From contig JAQGPK010000220.1 of the NCBI GenBank assembly GCA_028293095.1, positions 1 to 5,733 of the forward strand: a stretch of DNA of 5,733 bases, given 5' to 3'. Below the pieces are notes generated by a model, which was given only the letters and a program-made list of their open reading frames with translations, searched no databases and was not told where the DNA came from. A program made the translations under genes and the position numbers. The first letter of the stretch is position 1. Each line of letters begins with the position of its first letter. The stretch is from Chlamydiia bacterium (GTDB taxonomy: Bacteria > Chlamydiota > Chlamydiia > Chlamydiales > FEN-1388). Positions 1-5,507 of this stretch are shown here, in pieces.

Positions 1-306
1 GAGTTTATTCCGCATATTACCCGTTTAGGATCTGGGATTGAGACTATTGTGGTGGGCCTTCCTCTTAAAATGAACGCGACAGATAGCAAGACAACAGAGC
101 ATGCCAGACGCTTTGCTGATACCCTAAAACAGCTGGGAAATTGGCCTGTAGAGCTCTTTGATGAGCGTCTCACAACAGTTCAGGCGGAGCGTTCGCTAAA
201 AGAGGGTAGCTTTTCAAGAAAAAAGCGTGCCCAGCTTGTTGATAGCGTCTCTGCCGTCATTTTGCTGCAAAATTATTTGCAGATCAGAGGTTTACAACGA
301 TGTTGA
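1..306 (+). CDS. ruvX: RuvX/YqgF-family Holliday junction resolvase-like protein, 5' end missing
   Basis: The frame is open from the first base, so the gene begins before the window; 101 residues remain of a family that is usually about 140-150 long. The N-terminal strand with the first catalytic Asp (GxDxG-type motif) lies outside. What remains shows the family core: IVVGLPLKMN (about residues 16-25 of the fragment), a FADTL helix segment near 38-42, the diagnostic DERLTT at 54-59 followed by an AE pair at 62-63, and near the C-terminus the LVDSVSAVILLQNYL segment, whose Asp (about 81) matches the last conserved acidic residue of the RNase H-like fold. Known family roles are a putative Holliday junction resolvase and, in E. 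coli, pre-16S rRNA 5'-end processing; which applies here cannot be told. The stop codon overlaps the start of the terC-like gene by 7 bases, so the two are probably one operon. The GTG/ATG codons inside the fragment are not the real start. Confidence 0.93.
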   Translation, partial: EFIPHITRLGSGIETIVVGLPLKMNATDSKTTEHARRFADTLKQLGNWPVELFDERLTTVQAERSLKEGSFSRKKRAQLVDSVSAVILLQNYLQIRGLQRC

Positions 307-1205
307 TCTGGATTGCTTTTAACATAGCTCTTGCTCTTTTCATCACGATAGATCTGAATTTCCGTAAAGGCCGCGAAATGAATACAAGAGAAGGGCTTCG
401 TCTGACAGCGCTCTGGTTTGTACTCGCTATGCTTTTTAACATATTCATTGCAGTGGCCATGGGAAAGCAGGCAGCTCTTGAATTTTTTGCGGGGTACTTG
501 ATTGAGCAGTCTTTGAGTATCGATAACCTTTTTGTTTTCATAGCTATCTTTAATTATTTTGCAGTTTCTATCCAGCAGCAGTCTAAAGTATTGTTTTGGG
601 GTGTTATCGGAGCCCTTGCTATGCGGCTTGGTTGTATTTTTGCAGGCATTTCACTGATTCATACATTCACTTGGATTTTTTATGTTTTTGGAGCTTTTTT
701 GATTGGAACAGGGATCTACATGTTTCAAAAAAAGGCAGATGCGACAAGAGAAAAATCTGTAAAACCATTTAAGAGCCAATTTCTTGCTAAATTTATTCCG
801 TTTCACGGAAGTAATGAAGACGATCAGTTTTTTGTAAAGAAAGCGGGAAAGTGGTTGGCAACTCCCCTCTTTTCTGTTCTCCTTACAGTAGAGCTTACAG
901 ATCTTCTTTTTGCTCTCGACTCCATTCCTGCAATTTTTGGCGTCACGCAAGATCCATTTATTGTGTATAGTTCAAATGCATTTGCAATTTTAGGGTTGCG
1001 CTCGCTCTATTTTGCTCTACAAGGATCCCTTCAGTATTTCACCTATTTACACTATGGTGTATCTGCAGTCCTCATTTTTATTGGTGTCAAGATGCTGCTG
1101 ATGAAAGTGATGCCGATACCAATTGTTACCTCCTTGGTAATTATCGCTTTGATACTAGCAGCTTCTATGCTTTTATCAGTTATACAAGTCAAAGATCGTA
1201 AGTAA
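300..1205 (+). CDS. TerC/Alx-family integral membrane protein, probable metal ion exporter
   Basis: A complete 301-residue polytopic inner-membrane protein. Hydrophobic segments lie near residues 2-18, 36-54, 74-90, 98-120, 124-142, 186-206, 222-240, 252-268 and 274-294, matching the multi-helix TerC fold. Two family signatures are clear: EQSLSIDNLFVF at 69-80 (E69, D75, N76) and ELTDLLFALDSIPAIFGVT at 198-216 (E198, D201, D207), the acidic residues expected to line the ion path. A hydrophilic, charged loop (about 143-185) separates the two halves, as in Alx. Characterised relatives (E. coli Alx, Bacillus TerC proteins) export manganese; tellurite resistance gave the family its name. Manganese is a guess by family; the substrate is not visible. 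The ATG at 300 is preceded by AGAGG at 286-290 (9-base spacing), inside ruvX, and the 7-base overlap suggests coupled translation. Because the gene starts within ruvX, there is no leader for a manganese riboswitch such as the one before alx in E. coli. Confidence 0.93.
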   Translation: MLIWIAFNIALALFITIDLNFRKGREMNTREGLRLTALWFVLAMLFNIFIAVAMGKQAALEFFAGYLIEQSLSIDNLFVFIAIFNYFAVSIQQQSKVLFWGVIGALAMRLGCIFAGISLIHTFTWIFYVFGAFLIGTGIYMFQKKADATREKSVKPFKSQFLAKFIPFHGSNEDDQFFVKKAGKWLATPLFSVLLTVELTDLLFALDSIPAIFGVTQDPFIVYSSNAFAILGLRSLYFALQGSLQYFTYLHYGVSAVLIFIGVKMLLMKVMPIPIVTSLVIIALILAASMLLSVIQVKDRK

Positions 1206-1348
1206 GTACAAACGACTTATCATTTGGTGCACATCAAGAGTGTGGAAATGAAAAATTTAGCAGTAAAAAATGCGATTTAGGCCAGAAGCAATATGATGAA
1301 ACCTATGCTGAATTGCTCTACAGGATGGCTTGTAAAGAAATAGTGAAC

Positions 1349-1561
1349 TCAAGACATGCAGTCATCAAGAAAATAGCTAAATGGCCTATTAAGCGCACGC
1401 ACAAGCTTTTCTAATGTTTCTAGTGAAGGAAGTGCAGCTCCTGTTTCATACCTTGAAACGCTCTTTTGTCTTGTTTCTATAGCCTCTGCAAGCTGAACTT
1501 GAGTGATATCTTGCTCTATTCGCGCAATTTTGATCTTTTTCCCTAACTTCTTAGCATCCAT
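1349..1561 (-). CDS. Small XRE/Cro-CI-type helix-turn-helix DNA-binding protein
   Basis: A 70-residue protein that is almost entirely one HTH_3 (Cro/CI) domain. LGKKIKIARIEQDIT (6-20) forms helix 1 and the turn, QVQLAEAI (21-28) helix 2, TRQKSVSRYETG (30-41) the recognition helix with the typical S-R-Y-E ending, then LPSLETLEKLVRALN (44-58) as the closing helix and a short FSYFLDD tail. There is no second domain for ligand binding or oligomerisation, so it resembles phage-like repressors or antitoxin-type regulators. I prefer the ATG at 1561; a TTG ten codons upstream is possible, but that extension would run into the inverted repeat at 1581-1606. The Shine-Dalgarno is weak (AAGAA). No toxin partner gene touches it: the terC-like gene converges on its 3' side and a small ORF diverges on its 5' side. 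Autoregulation through the nearby inverted repeat is inferred, not shown. Confidence 0.87.
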   Translation of the reverse strand: MDAKKLGKKIKIARIEQDITQVQLAEAIETRQKSVSRYETGAALPSLETLEKLVRALNRPFSYFLDDCMS

Positions 1562-1580
1562 GAAAAAAATTCTTGTTGAA

Positions 1581-1606
1581 TAAATATGCAAAAATAAGCA
1601 TATTTA
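1581..1606. promoter_or_regulatory. Candidate operator: perfect 9-bp inverted repeat before the HTH gene
   Basis: TAAATATGC (1581-1589) and its exact reverse complement GCATATTTA (1598-1606) flank an 8-base A-rich spacer. The dyad ends 19 bases upstream of the ATG of the XRE-type gene on the - strand, where a bound repressor would block RNA polymerase or early elongation. Cro/CI-type proteins bind such dyads as dimers, so autoregulation is the simplest reading. The arms are AT-rich and followed by no T-run in either direction, so a transcription terminator is unlikely. Confidence 0.5.
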
Positions 1607-1664
1607 GGTTGTTTAAGGTATATTTGGCATTTTGATAGGTATTTTTAACCCATATCATTGACCA

Positions 1665-1676
1665 TAGAGTAGAGTG
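1665..1676 (+). repeat. 12-base direct repeat, copy 1
   Basis: TAGAGTAGAGTG recurs exactly at 2775-2786. This copy sits in the gap between the XRE-type gene and the 61-codon ORF. It contains an internal TAGAG/TAGAG tandem, so part of the match may come from low complexity. Confidence 0.4.
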
Positions 1677-1701
1677 GCTCATTTGCTAAGATGGATCCAT
1701 G

Positions 1702-1729
1702 TTTACTCTAGCTTAGAAATATACATAAA
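1702..1729 (+). promoter_or_regulatory. Possible promoter for the small ORF at 1774
   Basis: TTTACT (1702-1707, 4 of 6 to the -35 consensus), a 16-base spacer, and CATAAA (1724-1729, 4 of 6 to the -10 consensus) would start transcription near 1736, about 38 bases before the ATG. A competing candidate is TTGATA (1632-1637) with TATCAT (1653-1658), which matches the boxes better (5 of 6 each) but has a short 15-base spacer and would give a leader of about 110 bases. The sequence does not decide between them. The rest of the 1562-1773 gap holds the inverted repeat at 1581-1606 and no ORF I can support. Confidence 0.3.
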
Positions 1730-1760
1730 AATGTAAAGAAAACACAGAGTAAAAATTCTG

Positions 1761-1766
1761 AAGGAG
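1761..1766 (+). promoter_or_regulatory. Strong ribosome binding site for the 61-codon ORF
   Basis: AAGGAG lies 7 bases before the ATG at 1774, a near-ideal Shine-Dalgarno at ideal spacing and the best on this strand in the window. It is the main reason for taking the following small ORF as translated rather than accidental. Confidence 0.6.
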
Positions 1767-1773
1767 AAATTTC

Positions 1774-1959
1774 ATGAAGGTACAAGGGAAAATCTCAACA
1801 TGTATGATCCCTTTCTCTTCATGGCAAAAATGGAGTTTGGAAAAGCAAAAAATAAAAATACTCACTCTCTTTTTAAAAAATGTGAAAATGCAAAATTGTC
1901 GACATGTAAGTAACGAGACAAAAAATATAGTAAAAGGGATGTATAGACATACCGACTAG
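1774..1959 (+). CDS. Small hypothetical protein of 61 residues, unrecognised
   Basis: I do not recognise this protein. It is short, basic (many Lys, few acidic residues) and has two Cys (10 and 42) and five Met; a moderately hydrophobic stretch around residues 28-35 (IKILTLFL) is too short to be a sure membrane helix. Support comes from context: a strong AAGGAG 7 bases before the ATG, a possible promoter upstream and a hairpin terminator 20 bases after the stop. It diverges from the XRE-type gene, an arrangement typical of a repressor and its controlled target. Doubt remains because another frame in the same DNA is also open: an ATG at 1800 starts a 37-codon reading ending at 1913. The transcript could therefore express the 61-residue product or the shorter one, or be a non-coding RNA or a decayed gene. 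Confidence 0.42.
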   Translation: MKVQGKISTCMIPFSSWQKWSLEKQKIKILTLFLKNVKMQNCRHVSNETKNIVKGMYRHTD

Positions 1960-1979
1960 ATAGAGAATCTAAGATGAGT

Positions 1980-2004
1980 GCACCTCTGAAAGTAGAGGTG
2001 CTTT
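1980..2004 (+). terminator. Hairpin terminator after the small ORF
   Basis: GCACCTCT (1980-1987) pairs perfectly with AGAGGTGC (1994-2001) around a 6-base loop, followed by TTT and then A. It lies between the stop of the 61-codon ORF (+) and the stop of the 195-residue gene (-), 15 bases beyond the latter. The short T-run favours termination on the + strand. On the - strand the stem is not followed by T's, so any effect there would be weaker. Confidence 0.62.
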
Positions 2005-2016
2005 ATGCTATATCGC

Positions 2017-2604
2017 TTACCGAGACTCTGGCGTATCAATTCTTTGAATATTTATAATATTGACAGGCGCTCGTTCTTTAGGTTTAGGCTGCGAAGAATC
2101 AATCTTTTTCTCCGTAAATTCTTCTTTTCCATTTTTTGAGTTTTTGTTTCGCTGTTCGTCAAAAGTGTGAGCTAAAGAGGATTCTCTTTTCAGTTGCTGT
2201 ATGGATAGTCCTGAACTTCCTTGTTCAGCACGCTCTTGACATAAATGAATAACGCTATTTACTAGCATCGCTTCTGTAAATTTTTCTGTTAGCTCGTTAG
2301 ACCCCATAAGATGCATTAGAAAATCTTTTTGTGTATTCTCATTTATGTACAAGAAGAGTTCGGCTGCTAATACAATCCAATTTCTTTCGCGTTCTGTTGT
2401 CATTTTCTGGCCGGCAACGAGTAAATCATGTAATAAAACTTCTTGCTCGATATACGTTATTTTTTTGATAGTTTCGCTTAATTTTTCTTTTGTAACGTCA
2501 GCGGAGCAAACATCCATTCTATTTTTTGCCGATGTAAGAAAGCTAGGTGGAAGAAAGGAAAATGCATCGCTATTTATACCACTACTATTTACTATATTAG
2601 TCAT
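2017..2604 (-). CDS. Hypothetical 195-residue soluble protein, unrecognised
   Basis: I do not recognise a family. There is no signal peptide and no membrane segment. The first 35 residues are rich in Ser, Asn and Thr and look disordered (SSGINSDAFSFLPPSFLTS at 7-25). Residues about 38-142 look helical, with amphipathic stretches such as KLSETIKKITYIEQEVLLHDLLVAG and WIVLAAELFLYI. Residues about 150-185 are charged (Lys, Glu, Asn, Gln) and probably unstructured, ending in a short VNIINIQRI strand-like patch. Expression is well supported: the ATG at 2604 follows AAGGA (2615-2611) at 6-base spacing, and a near-consensus promoter lies at 2638-2666. It stands alone, converging on the small unit at 1774 and diverging from the glycosyltransferase-zwf operon. 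A flexible Ser-rich N-terminus on an orphan soluble protein fits a type III secretion substrate in a chlamydia, but that is speculation; a structural or regulatory role is equally open. Confidence 0.8.
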   Translation of the reverse strand: MTNIVNSSGINSDAFSFLPPSFLTSAKNRMDVCSADVTKEKLSETIKKITYIEQEVLLHDLLVAGQKMTTERERNWIVLAAELFLYINENTQKDFLMHLMGSNELTEKFTEAMLVNSVIHLCQERAEQGSSGLSIQQLKRESSLAHTFDEQRNKNSKNGKEEFTEKKIDSSQPKPKERAPVNIINIQRIDTPESR

Positions 2605-2637
2605 AATACTTCCTTATGATTTAAGTTTAAGTTAGTA

Positions 2638-2666
2638 ATTATACTTAGCATATATTTTATTGTAAA
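2638..2666 (-). promoter_or_regulatory. Near-consensus promoter for the 195-residue gene
   Basis: Read on the - strand: TTTACA (2666-2661, 5 of 6 to the -35 consensus), a 17-base spacer, and TATAAT (2643-2638, perfect -10). Transcription should begin near 2631, giving a leader of about 27 bases that contains the AAGGA site. This is the best housekeeping-sigma promoter seen in the window. Confidence 0.75.
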
Positions 2667-2681
2667 CCATAAATTCATCTT

Positions 2682-2701
2682 GAGATTGTGCCTACAATCT
2701 C
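2682..2701. promoter_or_regulatory. Candidate shared operator: perfect 8-bp inverted repeat between divergent promoters
   Basis: GAGATTGT (2682-2689) and ACAATCTC (2694-2701) are exact reverse complements around GCCT. The centre (2691.5) coincides with the midpoint between the -35 box of the - strand promoter (ending 2666) and the -35 box of the + strand promoter (starting 2717). A dimeric regulator bound here could act on both transcripts. A hairpin terminator is the alternative, since a run of six T's follows on the + strand about 7 bases downstream, but no + strand gene lies directly upstream to be terminated. Confidence 0.5.
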
Positions 2702-2716
2702 TCCAACTTTTTTCTA

Positions 2717-2744
2717 TTGATAATCTTTGCCAATCTTCTATACT
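2717..2744 (+). promoter_or_regulatory. Promoter of the glycosyltransferase-zwf-opcA operon
   Basis: TTGATA (2717-2722, 5 of 6 to the -35 consensus), a 16-base spacer and TATACT (2739-2744, 5 of 6 to the -10 consensus). Transcription should begin near 2751, leaving a leader of about 33 bases with AAGGG before the GTG start. It is placed back to back with the promoter at 2638-2666. Confidence 0.65.
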
Positions 2745-2769
2745 GTCCTTTTTTACGAATTCTTGAGAT

Positions 2770-2774
2770 AAGGG
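2770..2774 (+). promoter_or_regulatory. Ribosome binding site that decides the GTG start at 2784
   Basis: AAGGG lies 9 bases before GTG at 2784. An in-frame TAG at 2775-2777 rules out any longer form. The next ATG (2811) would cut into the first beta strand of the glycosyltransferase fold (ILHMVN), so the GTG start is preferred. Confidence 0.6.
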
Positions 2775-2786
2775 TAGAGTAGAGTG
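2775..2786 (+). repeat. 12-base direct repeat, copy 2
   Basis: This copy of TAGAGTAGAGTG spans the space between the ribosome binding site and the GTG start of the glycosyltransferase gene; the final GTG is the start codon. The matching copy at 1665-1676 also lies in a presumed leader or promoter region on the same strand. Confidence 0.4.
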
Positions 2787-3914
2787 AATAGCCAGCACGA
2801 CATTCTTCATATGGTAAATCTCGATACCATCGGCGGTGTTGAAGAGCTCTTTGTCCACTTTTTGGAAAATGCAAAAGCTCATCGCCACCATATTCTCGTA
2901 ACTGGTGGCAAAATTCATCCCTACTTTCTCGAAACGATCACCAAATATGCAGCTAGTATCACCTATGAAAAGTATCTCTTTGGATTCAAGATTCCTAAAG
3001 TGTTAAGACAGCTCAAGCGAAAGTATGCACTACAGAAAAAATATGCCTATATCGTTTTATGGAATCGTTTTGAAAAAATTAAGAGTTCTGCAAAAGTCAT
3101 TTATTACGAGCATGGCGCCTCTTGGATTGATCCGAAAGGAAGTAATGCTGGTGAGTTCTTCAATACAGTAGATTTTATCTTAGCTAATTCAAAAGCGGCA
3201 AAGCGAATATTAGAGCTCAAGTGGGGCATACAAAAGCCAATCGCCGTGATCGATAACCCGCTTAGGCCAGATTTACCCTTTTCAGATACGCCCCGTACTG
3301 AGTTTCACACTCCTTTTCGCATCGGTTACATTGGCAGATTGATTCCTCTCAAAGGTGTTGCTCTCTTGCTCTCTGCTCTGCGCATCTTAGTCAATCGTGG
3401 TATTGCTGTTGAACTTTTTATCGCCGGTGAAGGACAGGAAAAAGCAAAGCTTCAACTAGAGGCGCAAGGATTACCTGTTCACTTCTATGGTGCCATCGAC
3501 AATGTAACTGCTTTTTATGACTCCATTGACCTTTTAGTAATCCCTTCCATTCGAGAGCCTTTGGGGCTTGTTGCTTTAGAGGCTGAGGCTCGTGGCGTGC
3601 CGGTCATTGCAAGCTATGTGGATGGTCTACCAGAGGCTGCCTGTGGGTACTGCCTTCCTCCAACTCTTACTATTTCTCGATATCCAGAATTTGGTGGAAC
3701 GCTAGAAAAGCTTCCAGATGTTGTGTATGATCCCTTAAATGATAGCATCTCCCCTCCCCGACTTCTTGATCCTGAACTCATTGCAGAACGAATCGAATAT
3801 CTGATGAATCATCCAGAAGAGTATCAAGAGTTAAGTCGAGCCGCGATCCATTTTACAAAACAGCGTATAAACTTTGCTCAATACGCAGAAAAGCTTTTGA
3901 CATTCTTCTTTTAA
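2784..3914 (+). CDS. GT4-type (GT-B fold) glycosyltransferase
   Basis: A complete 376-residue cytoplasmic protein with the two Rossmann-like domains of a GT-B enzyme. The N-terminal acceptor domain opens with ILHMVNLDTIGGVE (7-20), whose TIGGVE is the glycine-rich acceptor loop; EHGASW follows at 109-114. The C-terminal donor domain begins near 178 with RIGYIGRLIPLKG (179-191; R185 and K190 are expected to contact the sugar-nucleotide diphosphate), then LFIAGEG (211-217), HFYGAIDN (233-240) and the EX7E motif, E258 to E266, within REPLGLVALEAEARGVPVIAS. It should transfer a sugar from a nucleotide donor with retention of configuration; donor and acceptor cannot be read from sequence. No signal peptide or membrane helix is evident. 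It is the first gene of an operon with zwf 33 bases downstream. The region around 285-330 between motif and C-terminal helix is longer than usual and Pro-rich. Lipopolysaccharide or other envelope glycan synthesis is a reasonable but unproven role. Confidence 0.9.
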   Translation: MNSQHDILHMVNLDTIGGVEELFVHFLENAKAHRHHILVTGGKIHPYFLETITKYAASITYEKYLFGFKIPKVLRQLKRKYALQKKYAYIVLWNRFEKIKSSAKVIYYEHGASWIDPKGSNAGEFFNTVDFILANSKAAKRILELKWGIQKPIAVIDNPLRPDLPFSDTPRTEFHTPFRIGYIGRLIPLKGVALLLSALRILVNRGIAVELFIAGEGQEKAKLQLEAQGLPVHFYGAIDNVTAFYDSIDLLVIPSIREPLGLVALEAEARGVPVIASYVDGLPEAACGYCLPPTLTISRYPEFGGTLEKLPDVVYDPLNDSISPPRLLDPELIAERIEYLMNHPEEYQELSRAAIHFTKQRINFAQYAEKLLTFFF

Positions 3915-3947
3915 GATGTTAGACCTACTAGCAAATGGGAAAAAAAT

Positions 3948-5489
3948 ATGACTCAGCCTTTCGTAAATCCGTTAGAAGAAGTAGCCTCAGGAAAAACTGC
4001 AGATCCCTGTATTCTCGTGATCTTTGGTGCAACAGGCGATCTGACTTCAAGAAAGCTCCTGCCAGCTCTTTATAACCTCGCACGTGAAGGCCAGCTACCA
4101 TCACACTTTGCCTGTGTCGGCTTTGCAAGGCGTGAAAAATCAAACGATCAGTTTCGCTCTGAAATGCTAGATGCTGTAAGCCAGCACTCTCGCGTTAAGC
4201 CTATTGATCAAGCGCTCTGGAGTTCATTTTCTGAACAGCTCTTTTATCACGGTGGTGCTTTTGATGATGATGCTGCCTACGAAAGCTTACGTCTATTTTT
4301 AGATGATTTAGATGCAAAATTTGGCACAAAAGGAAATCGAGTTTTCTATCTTTCTGTACCACCCAGCTATTTTCCGACTATCACGACAAAGCTTGGAGCT
4401 CATGGTCTAATTGTTGATCCAGAAAAAGTGCACGATCGCTGGACAAGGGTTATTGTCGAAAAGCCATTTGGTCATGATTTACAATCATCCCTTCAGCTAC
4501 AGAGCGACCTTACAACACATTTTAAAGAAGAGCAAATCTATCGTATCGACCACTATTTAGGAAAAGAGACAGTACAAAATTTACTTGTCATCCGATTTGC
4601 AAATTCGATTTTTGAGTCCCTTTGGAACAATAAGCATATCGATCATGTACAGATTACAGTTGCTGAAGATCAAGGCGTTGGAACTCGTGGTAAGTTCTAT
4701 GAAGAGGCTGGCATGCTTCGAGATATTGTGCAGAACCATCTTATGCAACTCCTCTCACTCGTTGCCATGGAACCACCTGTTAATTTGAAGGCGGATTCCA
4801 TTCGTGATGAGAAAGTAAAAGTACTAGAATCCATTCGCCCCATTCCGATTGATGAAATGGAAAAGTATGTTGTCCGTGGGCAGTATGGCCCTGGATTTAT
4901 CAACGGTGAAGCTGTTAAGGGATACACACAAGAAGAGAGCGTTGCTGTAAGCTCAGTTGTAGAGACGTATGTTGCTATGCAACTTTTTATCGACAACTGG
5001 CGTTGGGTCGGCGTTCCCTTTTATCTACGAGCTGCAAAACGCATGCCAAAGCGTGCTACAGAAATTGCAGTCTATTTCAAAGAAGCGCCGGGAGTTTTGT
5101 TTAAGCGTGCTTCCAAGAAAGATGATGCTAATGTACTTGTGATGCGTATTCAGCCGGATGAGGGCGTTTCTCTACGAATGAACTCTAAAGTGCCTGGCAT
5201 TAATAGCCCAATTCAGCCAGTAAAGATGGACTTTCGTTATGGCTCCTACTTTGGATCTGCGCCCCCAGAGGCTTATGAAAGACTTTTGTGTGACTGTATT
5301 TTAGGTGACTCTACCCTCTTTGCTCGTGAAGATGAAGTTTTAGCATCTTGGCGATTACTGACCCCTGTTTTGGAACACTGGCAACAGACTCGTCCACATG
5401 ACTTTCCAAATTATGCAAGCGGAACGTGGGGACCAGACGCAGCTGATGCTTTGCTAGAGCGTGATGATAGACACTGGCGTTTTCTTTAA
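3948..5489 (+). CDS. zwf: Glucose-6-phosphate 1-dehydrogenase
   Basis: The enzyme oxidises glucose 6-phosphate to 6-phosphogluconolactone with NADP+ (or NAD+), the first step of the oxidative pentose phosphate pathway, in the cytoplasm. The 513 residues match the family's normal length. The N-terminal nucleotide-binding motif is FGATGDLTSRKL (26-37); EKPFG (171-175) carries the conserved Lys172-Pro173; the signature RIDHYLGKE (199-207) holds D201 and H202; EEAGMLRDIVQNHLMQLL (252-269) holds H264, the equivalent of the catalytic base His240 of the Leuconostoc enzyme. VGVPFYLRAAKRMPKR (354-369) follows in the alpha+beta domain. All key residues are present, so it should be active. The ATG at 3948 has GGGA 7 bases upstream. 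It lies 33 bases after the glycosyltransferase gene and 18 bases before the opcA-like gene, in one operon. From memory, Chlamydia species have yqgF next to zwf; here about 3.6 kb lies between them. Confidence 0.98.
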   Translation: MTQPFVNPLEEVASGKTADPCILVIFGATGDLTSRKLLPALYNLAREGQLPSHFACVGFARREKSNDQFRSEMLDAVSQHSRVKPIDQALWSSFSEQLFYHGGAFDDDAAYESLRLFLDDLDAKFGTKGNRVFYLSVPPSYFPTITTKLGAHGLIVDPEKVHDRWTRVIVEKPFGHDLQSSLQLQSDLTTHFKEEQIYRIDHYLGKETVQNLLVIRFANSIFESLWNNKHIDHVQITVAEDQGVGTRGKFYEEAGMLRDIVQNHLMQLLSLVAMEPPVNLKADSIRDEKVKVLESIRPIPIDEMEKYVVRGQYGPGFINGEAVKGYTQEESVAVSSVVETYVAMQLFIDNWRWVGVPFYLRAAKRMPKRATEIAVYFKEAPGVLFKRASKKDDANVLVMRIQPDEGVSLRMNSKVPGINSPIQPVKMDFRYGSYFGSAPPEAYERLLCDCILGDSTLFAREDEVLASWRLLTPVLEHWQQTRPHDFPNYASGTWGPDAADALLERDDRHWRFL

Positions 5490-5507
5490 AAATTAAAAAG
5501 TGAGCCT

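Noticed and set aside
284..950. Two - strand ORFs (85 and 99 codons) inside ruvX and the terC-like gene
   Set aside because: They are antisense to well-supported membrane and RNase H-like coding sequence and have no recognisable features.
1221..1250. Imperfect hairpin between the terC-like and XRE-type genes (CATTT/AAATG with an inner CACA/TGTG)
   Set aside because: The stem is broken by an asymmetric internal loop and is not followed by T's on either strand, so I do not call a terminator.
1202..1414. A 70-codon open stretch on the + strand running from just after the terC-like stop into the antisense of the XRE-type gene
   Set aside because: It has no start codon with a ribosome binding site near its beginning, its only ATG is deep inside, and it overlaps the antisense of a convincing HTH gene. 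A frameshifted tail of the terC-like gene is conceivable, but that protein already ends normally.
1562..1591. Longer form of the XRE-type protein from a TTG at 1591
   Set aside because: The added ten residues are not part of the HTH fold, TTG is a weak start, and the ATG at 1561 fits the usual domain boundary.
1674..1736. 20-codon GTG-started ORF upstream of the small unit
   Set aside because: It has no ribosome binding site and a length expected by chance.
2345..2635. 96-codon ORF on the + strand
   Set aside because: It lies opposite the 195-residue gene, which has a strong promoter and ribosome binding site on the other strand; the + strand ORF has neither.
2601..2918. - strand ORFs (105 and 60 codons) opposite the start of the glycosyltransferase gene
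   Set aside because: They overlap a recognised GT-B N-terminus and the divergent promoter region, and one would run through the -10/-35 boxes of the 195-residue gene.
3928..4996. Several 67-99 codon ORFs on both strands inside zwf
   Set aside because: Zwf is intact with all its signature motifs across this interval; these are out-of-frame or antisense by-products.
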